Below, piece by piece: positions 41,147-52,000 of a DNA stretch of 64,000 nucleotides. Source of the DNA: Caldovatus sediminis (GTDB lineage Bacteria; Pseudomonadota; Alphaproteobacteria; Acetobacterales; Acetobacteraceae); the NCBI RefSeq assembly GCF_014644455.1, contig NZ_BMKS01000018.1:1-64000 (forward strand), given 5' to 3'. The position numbers and the translations under genes are program-made. The stretch's first letter is position 1. Every line of letters begins with the position of its first letter. The notes below the pieces were generated by a model. It made no database searches. It had not been told where the DNA came from and saw nothing but the letters and a program-made list of their open reading frames with translations.

Positions 41147-41878
41147 TCAGCGGTGGACCTTCTCGTATTCCGGGGTCGCGCCGCGCGCCGCGTCGAGGCC
41201 CATCTGCCAGAACCGCGCCTCGAGCCGCGCCGCCTCGGAGAAGATCGCGGACAGCATCGGGAACCGCGCCTCCCCGCCGTGCGAGGCGCCGAGCGTGTCG
41301 ATCCGCGCCGCGGCGGCCCGCGCCAGCGCCTGGTAGCCGGGCGCGATGTAGGTGGCAATCCAGCTCTCGTAGGGATTGTCCTCGCGCCGCCGCTTCGGGT
41401 CGTTCTCGATGCGCAGCGCCACCTCGGCGTAGCCCACCGTGCAGGGTGCCAGCGCCACCTCGAGGTCGAGGATGTCGCCGGCCAGCCCGCGGTCAATCAC
41501 GTAGCGCGTGTAGCTGACCGTCTCCGCCGCCTCCGGCGTCGCCAGCACCTCGTCCTGCGGGATTCCCCATTCCGCGCAGTAGCGCAGGTGCATCGTCGTC
41601 TCGGACAGGATCGCGGCGATGCCCTCGGTCTTCTCGCGCATCGCCTGGATGCCCTCCGCCTTGAACACGGCGAGCGCCTTGGCGCGGGCGAAGTGGATCA
41701 GGAACAGGTAGTCCTGGATCAGGTAGCGCCGGAAGGCGGCGAGCGGCAGCGTGCCGTCGGCGATCGCGCGCACGAAGGGGTGCCAGGTGTAGGCCTCCCA
41801 GTCGGAGGCGCAGGCGGCGCGCAGGCGGCGGTAGAGGCCGCCCTCGGCGCCGAACTCCGTCTCCCACGGTCGTGCCAC
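41147..41878 (-). CDS. tenA: TenA family thiaminase II / aminopyrimidine aminohydrolase
   Basis: 243 residues, all-helical TenA fold. Cys146 in 'VALAPCTVGYAE' is the expected nucleophile; 'WHPFVRAIADGTLPLAAFRR' and 'YLIQDYLFLIHFARAKALA' are diagnostic. It hydrolyses aminomethylpyrimidines from degraded thiamine to HMP, or thiamine itself. It lies between ferredoxin and mnmA (15 and 37 bases), away from other thiamine genes; the HMP transporter is 14-16 kb to the left. No TPP riboswitch precedes it, so it follows the control of the iscR operon. Confidence 0.92.
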   Translation of the reverse strand: MARPWETEFGAEGGLYRRLRAACASDWEAYTWHPFVRAIADGTLPLAAFRRYLIQDYLFLIHFARAKALAVFKAEGIQAMREKTEGIAAILSETTMHLRYCAEWGIPQDEVLATPEAAETVSYTRYVIDRGLAGDILDLEVALAPCTVGYAEVALRIENDPKRRREDNPYESWIATYIAPGYQALARAAAARIDTLGASHGGEARFPMLSAIFSEAARLEARFWQMGLDAARGATPEYEKVHR

Positions 41879-41893
41879 GGCGCGCCGCTCCCC

Positions 41894-42223
41894 TCAGCCC
41901 ATCGCGTTGCGGGTGCCGGCGGGCAGCTTCACCACCAGCCCGTCGAGCGCCTCCGTCATGATGATCTGGCAGCCGAGCCGGCTCGTCTCCTGCAGGTCGA
42001 AGGCGAGGTCGAGCATGTCCTCCTCGTCCTCCGTCGGCTTGGCGAGCCTGCCGAACCAGGCCGGGTCCACGATCACGTGGCAGGTCGAGCAGGCGAGCGA
42101 GCCCTCGCAGGCGCCCTCGATGTCGATGCCGTGGCGGTGCGCGATCTCCAGCACCGAGAGGCCGAGCGGCGCGTCCACCTCGCGGCGCGTGCCGTCGCGC
42201 TCGATGAAGGTCATCCGGGGCAT
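41894..42223 (-). CDS. fdx: 2Fe-2S ferredoxin (Isc/adrenodoxin type)
   Basis: 109 residues. Cluster ligands Cys39, Cys45, Cys48 ('[14 protein letters not shown]') and Cys85 have the C-x5-C-x2-C-x36-C spacing of vertebrate-type/Isc ferredoxins. '[20 protein letters not shown]' is the acidic interaction helix and '[20 protein letters not shown]' the C-terminal part. It supplies electrons for Fe-S cluster assembly. It starts two bases after the iscS stop, so the two are coupled. Confidence 0.94.
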   Translation of the reverse strand: MPRMTFIERDGTRREVDAPLGLSVLEIAHRHGIDIEGACEGSLACSTCHVIVDPAWFGRLAKPTEDEEDMLDLAFDLQETSRLGCQIIMTEALDGLVVKLPAGTRNAMG

Positions 42224-42225
42224 CG

Positions 42226-43419
42226 TCACTCCGCCGCGTCTCGGGAAGCCTCGCTCAGGGCCTGGCGCCAGGCGGCGGCGAGCGCCGCGGCGGCCCGGTC
42301 CACGTCGGCCGGGGAGGTAAAGCGGCCGATCCCGATGCGCAAGGTGGCGCGCGCCCGCTCCTCCGGCAGCCCGATCGCCCTGAGGACGTAGGAGGGCTCG
42401 ACCTCCGCCGAGGAGCAGGCGGAGCCCGTGGAGACGCAGACCGCGGGCGCCGCCGCCATGATCGCCTGCGCGCTGACCGGCCCCGGGAAGGTCAGGTTCA
42501 GGTTCCCGGCCACGCGCCGCTCGGGATGGCCGTTCAGCGCGATCCCCGGCACCTCGGCCCGCAGCGCGGCGAGGAAGCGGTCGCGCTGGCCGGCGATCCG
42601 CCCGGCGTCGAGCATCCCCTCGGCGGCGGCGATCCGCGCCGCCTCCCCGAAGCCCACCGCCAGCGGCGCCGGCAGCGTGCCGGAGCGCAGGCCGCGCTCC
42701 TGCCCGCCGCCCGAGAACAGCGGCGCGAGCCGCACCCGCGGCCGGCGTCGCACGTAGAGGGCGCCGATCCCCTTCGGCCCGTAGATCTTGTGGCCGGAGA
42801 GCGAGAGCAGGTCGGCGCGGATCGCCTCCACCTCGAGCGGGATCCGCCCCGCCGCCTGCGCCGCGTCGGTGTGGAACAGCGCGCCGGCCTCCTTCGCGAT
42901 CGCGCCGATCGCCGCGAGGTCCTGGATGACGCCGATCTCGTTGTTCACCGCCATGACCGAGACCAGCAGCGTCGGCGCCCCGGCGAGCGCCGCGCGCAGC
43001 CGGTCGAGGTCGAGCAGCCCGTCGGCCTGCACCGGCAGCACCACCGGCTCGAAGCCCTCGGCGGCGAGGTCGCGCACGCTCTCGAGGACGCATTTGTGCT
43101 CGGTCGCGAGGGTGATGATCCGCTTCCGCTCGTCCCCCTGCGCCGCGGCGAAGCGCGCCGCGCCCTTGATCGCCAGGTTGTTGGCCTCGGTCGCGCCGGA
43201 GGTGAAGACGATCTCCCGCGCCTCGGCCCCGATCAGCGCGGCGACCTGCGCCCGCGCCTCCTCCACCGCCGCCTCGGCGGCGCGGCCCAGCGCGTGCTCG
43301 ACCGAGGCGGGATTGGCGAAGTTCTCCTCCCACCAGGGGCGCATGGCGGCGAGCACGCGCGGGTCCACCGGCGTGGTCGCGTGGTTGTCGAGATAGACGG
43401 GGCGGTCGGGCGCGGACAT
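42226..43419 (-). CDS. iscS: Cysteine desulfurase IscS-like
   Basis: 397 residues, PLP-dependent fold type I. It opens with '[16 protein letters not shown]'; PLP-binding Lys211 follows His210 ('[12 protein letters not shown]'). The mobile-loop Cys335 in '[17 protein letters not shown]' is the persulfide-forming residue of the group I (IscS/NifS) loop. It provides sulfur for Fe-S clusters and, with MnmA in the same operon, for tRNA thiolation. A second, divergent desulfurase lies 77 bases upstream. No iscU scaffold gene sits between iscS and ferredoxin. Confidence 0.92.
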   Translation of the reverse strand: MSAPDRPVYLDNHATTPVDPRVLAAMRPWWEENFANPASVEHALGRAAEAAVEEARAQVAALIGAEAREIVFTSGATEANNLAIKGAARFAAAQGDERKRIITLATEHKCVLESVRDLAAEGFEPVVLPVQADGLLDLDRLRAALAGAPTLLVSVMAVNNEIGVIQDLAAIGAIAKEAGALFHTDAAQAAGRIPLEVEAIRADLLSLSGHKIYGPKGIGALYVRRRPRVRLAPLFSGGGQERGLRSGTLPAPLAVGFGEAARIAAAEGMLDAGRIAGQRDRFLAALRAEVPGIALNGHPERRVAGNLNLTFPGPVSAQAIMAAAPAVCVSTGSACSSAEVEPSYVLRAIGLPEERARATLRIGIGRFTSPADVDRAAAALAAAWRQALSEASRDAAE

Positions 43420-43496
43420 GGGGCGAATGTGGAACTCCCCCCGCTCGGGCGGAAGACGGCGCCGGCGCAGGCCGGCCATGCCGCGCGGCGCCGCCG

Positions 43497-44666
43497 CTAC
43501 GCGGCGCGGCGCCGCGCCCGCTCGCGCAGCGGCGCCCAGGCGGCGAGGAACCGCTCGACGCTCTCGGCCGTCGCGTTCCAGGGCAGCGAGACGCGGATCG
43601 CCTCCCCGGCCGCCGTCTCGCCGAGCCCCATCGCCTCCAGCACCGGGCTGCGCGCCACCTTGCCGGAGGAGCAGGCGGCGCCGGCCGACACCCGCACCCC
43701 GGCGAGGTCGAGGGCGATCACCTGCGTCTCCGCCGGTACGCCGGGCAGCAGGATGCAGCTCGTGTTCGGCAGCCGCGGCGCCGCCGCGCCGATGATCCGC
43801 GCCTCCGGCGCGAGGGCGCGCACCTCCGCCTCGAGCCGGTCGCGCAGCGGCGCCAGCTCGGTCGCGGCGTCCTCCGGCCGCGCCTCCTCCGCCGCGGCGG
43901 CGAGACCGGCGATTGCCGGCAGCGGCTCGGTCCCGCCGCGCCGCCCGCGCTCCTGCCCCCCGCCCGGGATCAGCGGCGTCGGGTCGAGGCCGGGCCGCAG
44001 CAGCAGCGCCCCCGCCCCCTTGGGCCCGCCCAGCTTGTGGCCGGAGATCGCCAGGCTGTCGGCGCCGAGCGCGGCGAGCGAGATCGGCACCCGCCCCGCC
44101 GCCTGCACCGCGTCCACGTGCAGCAGCGCGCCGTGCGCGCGGCACAGCGCCGCCGCCTCGGCGAGCGGGTGCAGCACGCCGGTCTCGTTGTTCGCCGCCA
44201 TCAGGCAGACGAGCGCCGGCGGCCCGCCGCCGGACCCCGCCAGCAGCGCGGCGAGCGCGGCCAGATCCGCCCGGCCGTCGCTCCGCACCGGCACCTTCGC
44301 CGCGGCGTCGCCCGCCACCGCGCGGGCCGCCGCCAGGACCGAGGGGTGCTCGGTCGCGCCGAACAGGATGCGGCGGCCGGCGCCGAACGCGTGGATCGCC
44401 AGCGCGTTCGCCTCCGTTCCGCCGGCGGTGAAGACCACCTCGGCCGGCCGCGCCCCGAAGCGCGCGGCCACCCGCTCCCGCGCGTCCTCGAGCAGCCGCC
44501 GGGCCGCCCGGCCGGCGCCGTGGACCGAGGACGGATTGCCGACCAGGTCGAGGGCGGCGATCGCCGCCTCGCGCGCCGCGCCGCGGATCGGCTCGGTCGC
44601 GTTGGCGTCGAGATAGCATCCGGCGGGCCCGCCCGCCGGCCCGCCGCCGACCGGCCCGCGCGCCAT
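43497..44666 (-). CDS. Second cysteine desulfurase (NifS/IscS family)
   Basis: 389 residues. The same fold as its neighbour but clearly diverged: '[17 protein letters not shown]', Lys211 in '[14 protein letters not shown]', active-site Cys332 in '[20 protein letters not shown]'. All catalytic residues are retained, so it is not decaying. Tandem desulfurase genes behind iscR are a recurrent alphaproteobacterial arrangement. The division of labour (Fe-S clusters versus other sulfur acceptors) is not evident from sequence. Its start is four bases after the iscR stop. Confidence 0.88.
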   Translation of the reverse strand: MARGPVGGGPAGGPAGCYLDANATEPIRGAAREAAIAALDLVGNPSSVHGAGRAARRLLEDARERVAARFGARPAEVVFTAGGTEANALAIHAFGAGRRILFGATEHPSVLAAARAVAGDAAAKVPVRSDGRADLAALAALLAGSGGGPPALVCLMAANNETGVLHPLAEAAALCRAHGALLHVDAVQAAGRVPISLAALGADSLAISGHKLGGPKGAGALLLRPGLDPTPLIPGGGQERGRRGGTEPLPAIAGLAAAAEEARPEDAATELAPLRDRLEAEVRALAPEARIIGAAAPRLPNTSCILLPGVPAETQVIALDLAGVRVSAGAACSSGKVARSPVLEAMGLGETAAGEAIRVSLPWNATAESVERFLAAWAPLRERARRRAA

Positions 44667-44670
44667 CGCG

Positions 44671-45204
44671 CTAGTCCCCGTTGGCCGCCGCCACGACGGC
44701 CGCGGCCGTCGCGGCCGGCCCTTCGGCGCGCGGCGGCAGCGGCGCGGCGGCGCGGCCGGCCACCCGCTCCCGCACCACGTCCTCCAGCGTCACGCCGGCG
44801 AGGAACAGCCGGATCTGCGCGCCGAGCTCGTGCCAGAGGTCGTGCGTGCGGCAGCGCAGGCCGGCCGCGAGGCAGCCCGGATTCCCGCCTTCGCAGCGCG
44901 TGGTGGTGATCGGCTCCTCGACCGCGTCCACGATGTCCGCGATCGCGATGGCCGCGGGCGGCAGCGCGAGCCGGTATCCCCCGCCGGGGCCGCGCGCGGA
45001 CGCCACCAGTCCGGCACGGCGGAGCTTCGCGAAGAGTTGCTCCAGGTACGCAACCGAGAGTTGCTGGGCCGCGGCGATCTCGGCAAGGCAGGTCGGCGCC
45101 CGCGATCGCACCGCTTCCGGGGCGCGGTCGCGCGCGGCCATTTCCCGCGCCGCCATCTCGGCCAGCGCCATGACCGCATAGCGCCCACGGGTGGACAGCT
45201 TCAT
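44671..45204 (-). CDS. iscR: Rrf2 family transcriptional regulator IscR
   Basis: 177 residues. An N-terminal winged helix ('MKLSTRGRYAVMALAEMAAR', 'LSVAYLEQLFAKLRRAGLV', 'ARGPGGGYRLA') is followed by the Fe-S ligand set Cys104, Cys111, Cys118 and His121 ('RCEGGNPGC...LRCRTHDLW'), which senses cluster status. The Ala-rich C-terminal 35 residues are an extension. The start at 45204 is chosen because MKLSTRGRYA is the conserved N-terminus. It heads the operon running to mnmA and probably represses it when clusters are sufficient. Confidence 0.93.
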   Translation of the reverse strand: MKLSTRGRYAVMALAEMAAREMAARDRAPEAVRSRAPTCLAEIAAAQQLSVAYLEQLFAKLRRAGLVASARGPGGGYRLALPPAAIAIADIVDAVEEPITTTRCEGGNPGCLAAGLRCRTHDLWHELGAQIRLFLAGVTLEDVVRERVAGRAAAPLPPRAEGPAATAAAVVAAANGD

Positions 45205-45723
45205 GCCCCCCCTCCGCCGGCCGGCCGGGGCATTGCTGCCATGCACAGCCAAATGAGCGCCATACCATGAATCCGTTATGAAAGCCGGGCGCCGATCCCT
45301 ATATTTCCGCGGCCCCCGGGACGGGAACCTGACCCGGGGGCGATCTCGGTGCGACCGAAGCGCGCGTGCCCTGGCCGGCGAACCGCGGTGCGACCTGCGC
45401 CGTGGCGGAAATTAGATTTTCCGAGTTGGTCAGTCAACATTGCGGCGGTCGTCTTTGGACCACGCGTGGTCCGGCCCGAAGGGGGCGGTCGGGGCGATCC
45501 CCGATCGGCACCCGAGCGGCGCCGATCTCGGTGGAACGGAGGGGCCGAGCGTCCTTCGGGGCGTGCGGCCGGGCGCACCCGGATCGGCTCCCGGGTTCCC
45601 CAACCAGGCGGCGGTGCGCCTGGACGTCCGGGATTGCGGCAAGGCACGGCGGGCCCCCGCCGGTGCATCGCCGGACTGCCGGGCCGCACCGACGGCGCAG
45701 AGAGAACCGGACGCGACGCGACG
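45205..45723. other. Divergent control region between iscR and hydrolase, 519 bp
   Basis: No gene is seen. Notable elements are a minus-strand promoter at 45409-45437, the inverted-repeat sequence GTTGGTCAGTCAAC covering its -35 (45425-45438), a perfect palindrome GGACCACGCGTGGTCC (45457-45472), and the symmetrical CATACC...TATG segment 45261-45280 nearer iscR. The remainder is GC-rich without recognised signals. Confidence 0.5.
45409..45437 (-). promoter_or_regulatory. Candidate promoter of the iscR operon
   Basis: Minus strand: TTGACT (45437-45432), 17 bases, TAATTT (45414-45409), in an unusually AT-rich patch. The -35 lies inside GTTGACTGACCAAC, an inverted repeat with GTTG/CAAC arms that could be an operator. 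The leader to the iscR ATG would be nearly 200 bases, long enough that a nearer promoter may also exist. Confidence 0.4.
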
Positions 45724-46392
45724 ATGCCAGAAGTGATGTTCGCCGGACCAGACGGCCGGCTCGAGGGCCGCTATCACCACGCCAAGCAGCCCAACGCGCC
45801 GGTAGCGCTCGTCCTGCACCCGCACCCGCTGCACGGCGGGACGATGAACAACCGCGTGGTGCATGCGCTGTTCGAGCGCTTCCGCGACATGGGCTTCTCG
45901 GTGCTGCGCTTCAATTTCCGCGGCGTCGGCCGCAGCCAGGGGCGCTACGACGGCGGCATCGGCGAGATCTCGGACGCCGCCGCCGCGCTCGACTTCCTGC
46001 AGGCGGTCAACCCGAGCGCCTCCGCGCTCTGGGTCGCCGGCTACTCCTTCGGCGCCTATGTCGGCATGCAGCTCCTGATGCGCCGGCCGGAGATGGGCGG
46101 CTTCGTCTCGGTCAGCCTGCCCGCCTCGCACTACGATTTCGGCTTCCTCGCCCCCTGCCCCTGCAACGGCCTCGTCGTGCATGGCGCCGAGGACGAGCTG
46201 GTGCCGGAGGGCAGCGTGCGGAAGCTGGTCGAGAAGCTGAACACGCAGAAGGGCATCAGGCTCGACTACCGCGTGCTGCCGGGCGCCGGCCACGTCTTCA
46301 CGCCGGAGCAGACCGCGAAGGTCGTGGACATGGCGGAGGACCACGTGCGGGCCGCGCTGAACCGCAGCCGCATGCCGCTCGCCGCCGACTGA
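45724..46392 (+). CDS. Alpha/beta hydrolase
   Basis: 222 residues. 'LVLHPHPLHGGTMNNRVVHA' is the oxyanion-hole region, 'VLRFNFRGVGRSQG' precedes the nucleophile elbow, which reads G-Y-S-F-G ('VAGYSFGAYVGMQLL'), and 'VVHGAEDELVPEG' with 'GAGHVFT' supply the Asp and His of the triad. The group (often annotated as alpha/beta hydrolase or dienelactone hydrolase-like) is common in alphaproteobacteria and has no settled substrate. The frame opens further upstream, but MPEVMFAGPDG is the conserved start. Its 3' flank is a copy of the interspersed repeat. Confidence 0.85.
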   Translation: MPEVMFAGPDGRLEGRYHHAKQPNAPVALVLHPHPLHGGTMNNRVVHALFERFRDMGFSVLRFNFRGVGRSQGRYDGGIGEISDAAAALDFLQAVNPSASALWVAGYSFGAYVGMQLLMRRPEMGGFVSVSLPASHYDFGFLAPCPCNGLVVHGAEDELVPEGSVRKLVEKLNTQKGIRLDYRVLPGAGHVFTPEQTAKVVDMAEDHVRAALNRSRMPLAAD

Positions 46393-46394
46393 GA

Positions 46395-46496
46395 GCAGAT
46401 CGCGCACGGCTGGAAACAGCCGGGAGCGTGAATCGGCTCGGCCAACGACGAGCGGGAGCCGTTGCAGCGAGCACGGCCGAGCGAAAACGGCTCGAG
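46395..46496 (-). repeat. Interspersed hairpin repeat, copy 3 (inverted)
   Basis: The reverse complement matches the 28.6-kb copy over about 95 bases with roughly eight differences. The hairpin CGGCTG-GAAA-CAGCCG lies at 46407-46422 with a GNRA-type tetraloop. Arms GAGCCGTT (46456-46463) and AACGGCTC (46486-46493) form an outer inverted repeat. It starts three bases after the hydrolase stop and precedes the convergent anmK gene. Confidence 0.8.
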
Positions 46497-46644
46497 CCGC
46501 GCGGCGCGCGCGACCGCCTCCCCGCCCCTCGCCCGAAGCCGCCGGCCCGTCGCGAGGCCGGCGGTTTCCGTTCCGGGGGGCGCCCGGCAGGTGGCGCGGA
46601 CCGCCCCTCCGACGCGCGCCCGTCCGGCGCCGAGGGGCGGATGC

Positions 46645-47727
46645 TCAGCGCCCCGGCGGCGGCTGGATCCGTCCGCCCGGCAGGGGCCGCGGCGCGCCGG
46701 TCGTCCCCGGGAAGGTGAGCGGCAGCCCGCGCGCCACGCGCGCCGCCAGCACGCCGAAGGCCTGCGCCTCCAGCGCGTCCCCGTCCCAGCCCGCGACCTC
46801 CACCGGCCGCACCGGCTCCGCCAGCGCGCCGGCGAGCGCCCGCATCAGGGCCGGGTTGCGCCGCCCGCCGCCCGTCACCAGCCACTGCCGCGGCGGCGCC
46901 GGGAGGTGCCGCGCCGCGGCGGCGACGCAGACGGCGCAGAACGCCACCAGCGTCGCGGCGCCGTCCTCGGCGGAGAGATGCTCGATGCCCGCCGCCCCCA
47001 GTGCGCGGTGGAAGTCCAGACGGTCGAGGCTCTTGGGCGGCGGCGCGGCGAGATAGGGGTGGCCAAGCAGCCGCGCCAGCACCGCTCCGTCCGGCCGGCC
47101 CGCGGCGGCCAGCGCCCCGTCGCGGTCGAAGGGTCGCCCGGCGCGCCGCTGCGCCCAGTCGTCGAGCGGACCGTTCGCCGGCCCGGTGTCGAAGGCGAGC
47201 AGCGCCCCGTCCTCGCCGATCCAGGTGACGTTGGCGACGCCGCCGAGGTTCAGCACCGCCAGCGGCTTCGGCAGCGCCTCGGCCAGCGCCGCGTGCACCA
47301 CCGGCACGAGCGGCGCCCCCTGCCCGCCCGCCGCGACGTCCGCCGAGCGGAAGTCGAACGCGACCGGCATGCCGGTCAGCCGCGCCAGCAGGGCCGCGTC
47401 GCCGATCTGCCAGGTCCGCCGCTCCGCCGGGCGATGGAGGATGGTCTGCCCGTGGAACCCGATCAGGTCCGCCGGCTCGCCCAGCGCCGCCACCGCCTCC
47501 GCGTGGCGCTCGGTCAGGCGCCGCACGCAGTCGGCCAGTTCCGGCTCGTCGCCGCCGAGCCCGGGCGCCGCGTCGAGCAGCGCGCGCAGGTCGCGCCGCA
47601 GCGCCGGGTCGTAGGGCAGCGTCAGGCGCGGGCCGAGGCGGCCGATGCGCTCCCCGTCCGTTTCCACCCAGGCGGCGTCCACCCCGTCGAGCGAGGTGCC
47701 GCTCATCAGCCCGATGGTTCTCAGCAT
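46645..47727 (-). CDS. anmK: Anhydro-N-acetylmuramic acid kinase
   Basis: 360 residues. The N-terminal phosphate-binding motif '[12 protein letters not shown]' (8-19), '[16 protein letters not shown]', '[20 protein letters not shown]', '[13 protein letters not shown]' and '[17 protein letters not shown]' are all AnmK signatures. The enzyme cleaves and phosphorylates 1,6-anhydro-MurNAc to MurNAc-6-phosphate in cell-wall recycling. It is divergent from tyrS with a 57-bp gap, a common neighbour pair in proteobacteria. Confidence 0.95.
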   Translation of the reverse strand: MLRTIGLMSGTSLDGVDAAWVETDGERIGRLGPRLTLPYDPALRRDLRALLDAAPGLGGDEPELADCVRRLTERHAEAVAALGEPADLIGFHGQTILHRPAERRTWQIGDAALLARLTGMPVAFDFRSADVAAGGQGAPLVPVVHAALAEALPKPLAVLNLGGVANVTWIGEDGALLAFDTGPANGPLDDWAQRRAGRPFDRDGALAAAGRPDGAVLARLLGHPYLAAPPPKSLDRLDFHRALGAAGIEHLSAEDGAATLVAFCAVCVAAAARHLPAPPRQWLVTGGGRRNPALMRALAGALAEPVRPVEVAGWDGDALEAQAFGVLAARVARGLPLTFPGTTGAPRPLPGGRIQPPPGR

Positions 47728-47784
47728 CGCCGCGCCGTGCTAGCCGCTCCGCCCGATTCCCGAGGTCCCCGAGAGCCCTACGCC

Positions 47785-49020
47785 ATGAGCGCCGCCCCGA
47801 CCAGCGACTTCCTGCGAGAGGCCAGGGAGCGCGGCTTCGTCCACCAGATCACCGACGCCGAGGCGCTCGACGCGCGGCTTCGGGCCGGCCCGGTCTCGGC
47901 CTACATCGGCTTCGACTGCACGGCGGACAGCCTGCATGTCGGCCATCTGCTCTCGATCATGCTGCTGCGGCTGTTCCAGCGCACCGGGCACCGGCCGGTG
48001 GTGCTGATCGGCGGCGGCACGACCAAGGTCGGCGACCCCTCCGGCAAGGACGAGACGCGCCAGCTCCTCACCGAGGCGGAGATCGAGGCCAACAAGGCCG
48101 GCATCCGCCGCAGCTTCGACCCCTTCCTCGACTTCGGGCCGGGCGGGGCGCTGATGCTCGACAACGCGGCGTGGCTCGATTCGCTGCTCTACATCCCCTT
48201 CCTGCGCGACATCGGGCGGCACTTCAGCGTCAACCGCATGCTGACGATGGACAGCGTGCGGCTCCGGCTCGAGCGCGACCAGGCGCTCACCTTCCTCGAG
48301 TTCAACTACATGCTGCTCCAGTCCTACGACTTCCTGGAGCTCTACCGCCGCCACGGCGTGATCCTGCAGATGGGCGGCTCCGACCAGTGGGGCAACATCG
48401 TCATGGGCGCCGACCTGGTGCGGCGGATGGAGGGCGCGGAGGCCTTCGGCCTCACCACCCCGCTGATCACCACGGCGAGCGGCGCCAAGATGGGCAAGAC
48501 CGCCGCCGGCGCGGTGTGGCTCAATCCGGACCGCCTCTCGCCCTACGACTACTGGCAGTTCTGGCGCAACGCGGACGACGCCGATGTGGGCCGCTTCCTC
48601 GCCCTGTTCACCGACCTGCCGATGGCGGAGGTGCGCCGCCTCGCCGCGCTGCGCGGCGCCGAGGTGAACGAGGCGAAGAAGCTGCTCGCGACGGAGGCGA
48701 CCGCGCTCCTGCACGGACGCGCCGCGGCGGAGCTCGCCGCCGAGACCGCGCGCCGCACCTTCGAGGAGGGCGTGGCGGCGGAGACGCTGCCGACGATCGC
48801 CGCGGCGCTGCCCGCGCCGGTGGTGGACCTGCTGGCCGCGGCCAGGCTGGTGGCGAGCAAGGGCGAGGCGCGGCGGCTCGTGCGCCAGGGCGGGGTGCGG
48901 CTGAACGACGTGCCGGTGGCGGAGGAGACCCGCGCCGTCACGCCGGACGACCTGCGCGGCGGCGTCGCCAAGCTGTCGGTCGGCCGCAAGCGCCACATCC
49001 TGGTGCGCCCCGCAGGCTGA
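47785..49020 (+). CDS. tyrS: Tyrosyl-tRNA synthetase
   Basis: 411 residues, class I synthetase. The HIGH-type motif is HVGH at 51-54 and the KMSKS-type loop KMGKT at 235-239; '[15 protein letters not shown]' and '[14 protein letters not shown]' bind tyrosine. The C-terminal S4-like domain ('[20 protein letters not shown]') binds tRNA. Length is that of the bacterial TyrS with the short KMGKT form. It converges with the AsmA/YhdP-like gene after 26 bases. Confidence 0.95.
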   Translation: MSAAPTSDFLREARERGFVHQITDAEALDARLRAGPVSAYIGFDCTADSLHVGHLLSIMLLRLFQRTGHRPVVLIGGGTTKVGDPSGKDETRQLLTEAEIEANKAGIRRSFDPFLDFGPGGALMLDNAAWLDSLLYIPFLRDIGRHFSVNRMLTMDSVRLRLERDQALTFLEFNYMLLQSYDFLELYRRHGVILQMGGSDQWGNIVMGADLVRRMEGAEAFGLTTPLITTASGAKMGKTAAGAVWLNPDRLSPYDYWQFWRNADDADVGRFLALFTDLPMAEVRRLAALRGAEVNEAKKLLATEATALLHGRAAAELAAETARRTFEEGVAAETLPTIAAALPAPVVDLLAAARLVASKGEARRLVRQGGVRLNDVPVAEETRAVTPDDLRGGVAKLSVGRKRHILVRPAG

Positions 49021-49046
49021 TCGCGCGGCCCGCCGCCGGTCGCCGC

Positions 49047-52000
49047 CTACTGCTGCGCCGGCGCCGGCTGGTCGAACAGCCGGAACAGCCCGCGCAGGAA
49101 GCCCGGCGTCAGCGTCGCCAGGGGGTTCACCATCACCTGCGGATCGTCGAGCGGTCCGCGCAGCCGGAAGGTGGCCGCGAACAGCCCGCCGCCCGTCTCC
49201 GGGCTGAACAGCCGCCCGAGCAGCGGGATGTTGCCGAGGAGCTGGTTGAACACGTAGGCGGGGACGATCGTCCCCTCCATGTCGATCGTGTTGCGCCGCC
49301 GGTCGATGGTCCCGCGCGCCGTCACCCCGAGCGAGGCCGAGAAGGCGCGCGCCCCGTCGTGCACCACGATCGCCTCCGGCGAGAGCGAGAACGGCGCCAC
49401 CAGCCGCGCGAACCCGAGGCCCGGCCCGCGCAGCGCCTCCATCAGCCCGTAGACGGTGAGCGCCTGCAGCAGCCGGCCGATCGCCGGCGCGTCGCGCACC
49501 ACGAAGTCCGACATGTCCGCCGTGCCGCTGAGCGTCGCGCCGGGCCGCGGCTCCGCGTAGGCGGCGTCCACCTGCAGCGTGCCGCCGCCGATGTTGCCGG
49601 CGATGTCGAGCGCGCGCAGCAGCGCCCCGGCGTCCTCCGCCGTCAGGCTGAGCCGGCGCCGGCCATCCGGCTGCGGCGTGAGGCTGAAGGCGACCGCGCC
49701 GCCGGACGGCTGTTCCGCCGTGCGGGCGCGCGCCTGCGCCGCGCGCAGCACGCCCCGGCCGTCCACCCGCGCCCGCGCGACCAGCCCGAGCAGCTGGCGC
49801 CGCTCGCCGAGCACCACGCGCTCGAACTGCGCGGTGACCGCCAGCGCCGGCGCGCCCGGCGCGTCCCGTGGCGTCGCCGGCCGCTGCTGCTGGTCCGGAG
49901 ACGCCTCGCGTTCTGCCGCGAAGGCCTGGCGGAGGTCGAGCACCGGTCCGCGCAGCGCCATCTGCCATTCGCCGCCCTCGCGAGGCGGCTGCACCGTGCC
50001 GGCGAGGCGGGTGCCGCCGATCCGCGACTCCTGGAGTTCGATCCGATCGGGCCAGCCGTTGACGAAGGCCGGGACGCGGGCGCGGAGATTGAGGCCGCCG
50101 GCCTCCACCCGGGCGCCCTCCACGGACTGCAGCGCGCTGCCGCGCAGGCGCAGCTCCGCCTCGGCCAGGCCGGGCTGGCCCCGCGGCTTGCGCCAGCCGA
50201 GCGGGGCCAGCGCCAGCGCCGCGTCGCGCAGATCGGCGCGCACCATCGTCCGGCCCTGCCCGTTGCGGCGGGTCTCGTGCCGCGCCTCCACCGCCACCGT
50301 GCCGCCCTCCAGCACCTCTCCTGGATCGGCGCCGAGCACGGCGAGGCTGCGCGGCCCGACGCGCGGGGCGCTCACCGTCTCGCGGCTGATCACCTGGTCG
50401 GGCGGACCGGCCCGGAAGTCCATCTCGACGCCGAAGCGGACCGGGGTCTCGACGAACTGGCCGGTTCCGGACGCGCGCAGCCCGTCGTTGTCCACCTCGA
50501 GCGCGAGCGTCCCGCGCTCGATGTCGTGCCCGAGCAGCACGCCCGGCAGCCGCACCGCGGTCAGCCGGGCCTCGGCACCGATCCGCAGCTCCTCCACCGG
50601 CAGGGCGGCGACCAGGGGAAAGGCGAGGGAGAGTCGCCCCTCCAGCATGCCGCTCGGGTTCTCGATCCCGACCCGCCGTCGGTCCAGCAGACGCAGCCGC
50701 GAGTGCCGCAGCACCTCCCACAGGTCCTGCACCGGCCCGGCCAGGCGGAACTCGAGATCGGCCCTCTCGGGGGTCGAACCGAGCAGGAAGCGCAGCGCGC
50801 CCTCCCGCGCCTCGAGCCGCGTGCCCTGCTGGCGCCCGCCCCGCGTGCGCAGGACGATCTCCGAGAGGCCGAACTCGGCGGTCGCCGCGACGCCTTCCAC
50901 GGGAGGGATCGGCCGCAGCCAGTGGACCGTCGCGTCGGCCGCCTCGGCGGTGCCGGAGAGCGCGGTGACGACGAGCCCGCCCGGATCGTCCGGCGACGCC
51001 ATCTCGCCTTCGACCCGGAAGCGCCCGTCGCGGACGGTGCCGTCGGTGACGTTGCGCAGCATCCAGTCGCGGGCGCCGGGCGCCACGCCCTCGGGCCAGT
51101 AGGCGCCGAGATCGGCGAAGCGGACGGCGTCCAGCGCCAGCGTCACCGCGCCGCGCCAGGACCCTCCCTCGATGCGATGTGCCTCGGCTTCCGCCGTGAT
51201 CGTCGGTCCGACCAGCGGGTCGGCAGGGGCGGAGGGCGCCTCCGGTCGCGTCTCGCGCCGCGGCGCCGGCCGCTGGCGCGGCAGCGGCGCGGCCGGCGCG
51301 GCCGCCTCGGCCGGCGGCGAGGGCCCGATGGCCGGGGCGAGCCGCAGCACCGCCCGCTCGATGCGCAGCGCCGCAGGCGTGACGGAGCCGTCCACCTCCA
51401 GGCCCGCGATCGGGATGCGCCGGCCGTCGCCGAGGTCCAATGCCCCCGCCCCGGCGCGCAGGCGCCCCTGCACCGCCTCGGGCCGCCAGGTGCGGCCGTC
51501 GAGCGCGGCGTGCAGCGCGACCTCCGCGGTCGCGTCCAGCAGCCCGAGCGGAGCCAGTCCCCGGGCCGCGCGGGCCAGGGCGCCCGGGCGGATCGAGGGC
51601 AGGGCGAGACCGAGCTCGATGCGCGGCGGCTCGCCCCTGGCGCTGCCGCTCAGTCGGATCGGCACCGATTCGGCGCCGAGCCGGAGGGTTGCGGTCCCCG
51701 CCCCCTGCACGCCGCCCTCCGGGCGGCGCCGAAGCACCAGGTTCGGCTCCTGCAGCCACCAGACCCGGCCGATCTGGCGGTCCACGATCAGGAACAGTCC
51801 GCCCTCGACCTCGATCCGCTCCAGCGCCGCGAGCGGCGTCGCCTGGGAGGGCGGGCGCATGAGCTCGGCGAGCAGCCGCGCGGCATGGCCGCCGCCGTCC
51901 GCCGGTGCGCCCTCCTCCTCGGCTGGCAGCGCCGCCGCCTCCTCCGGCGCGGCCGCGGCGAAGCCGAAGCGCAGCGCGCCCTCCGGGGTGCGGACCAGGC

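Noticed and set aside
42226-44666. Recent tandem duplication of the two cysteine desulfurases
   Set aside because: The proteins are clearly diverged across their length, with different N-termini and active-site loops; they are old paralogs.
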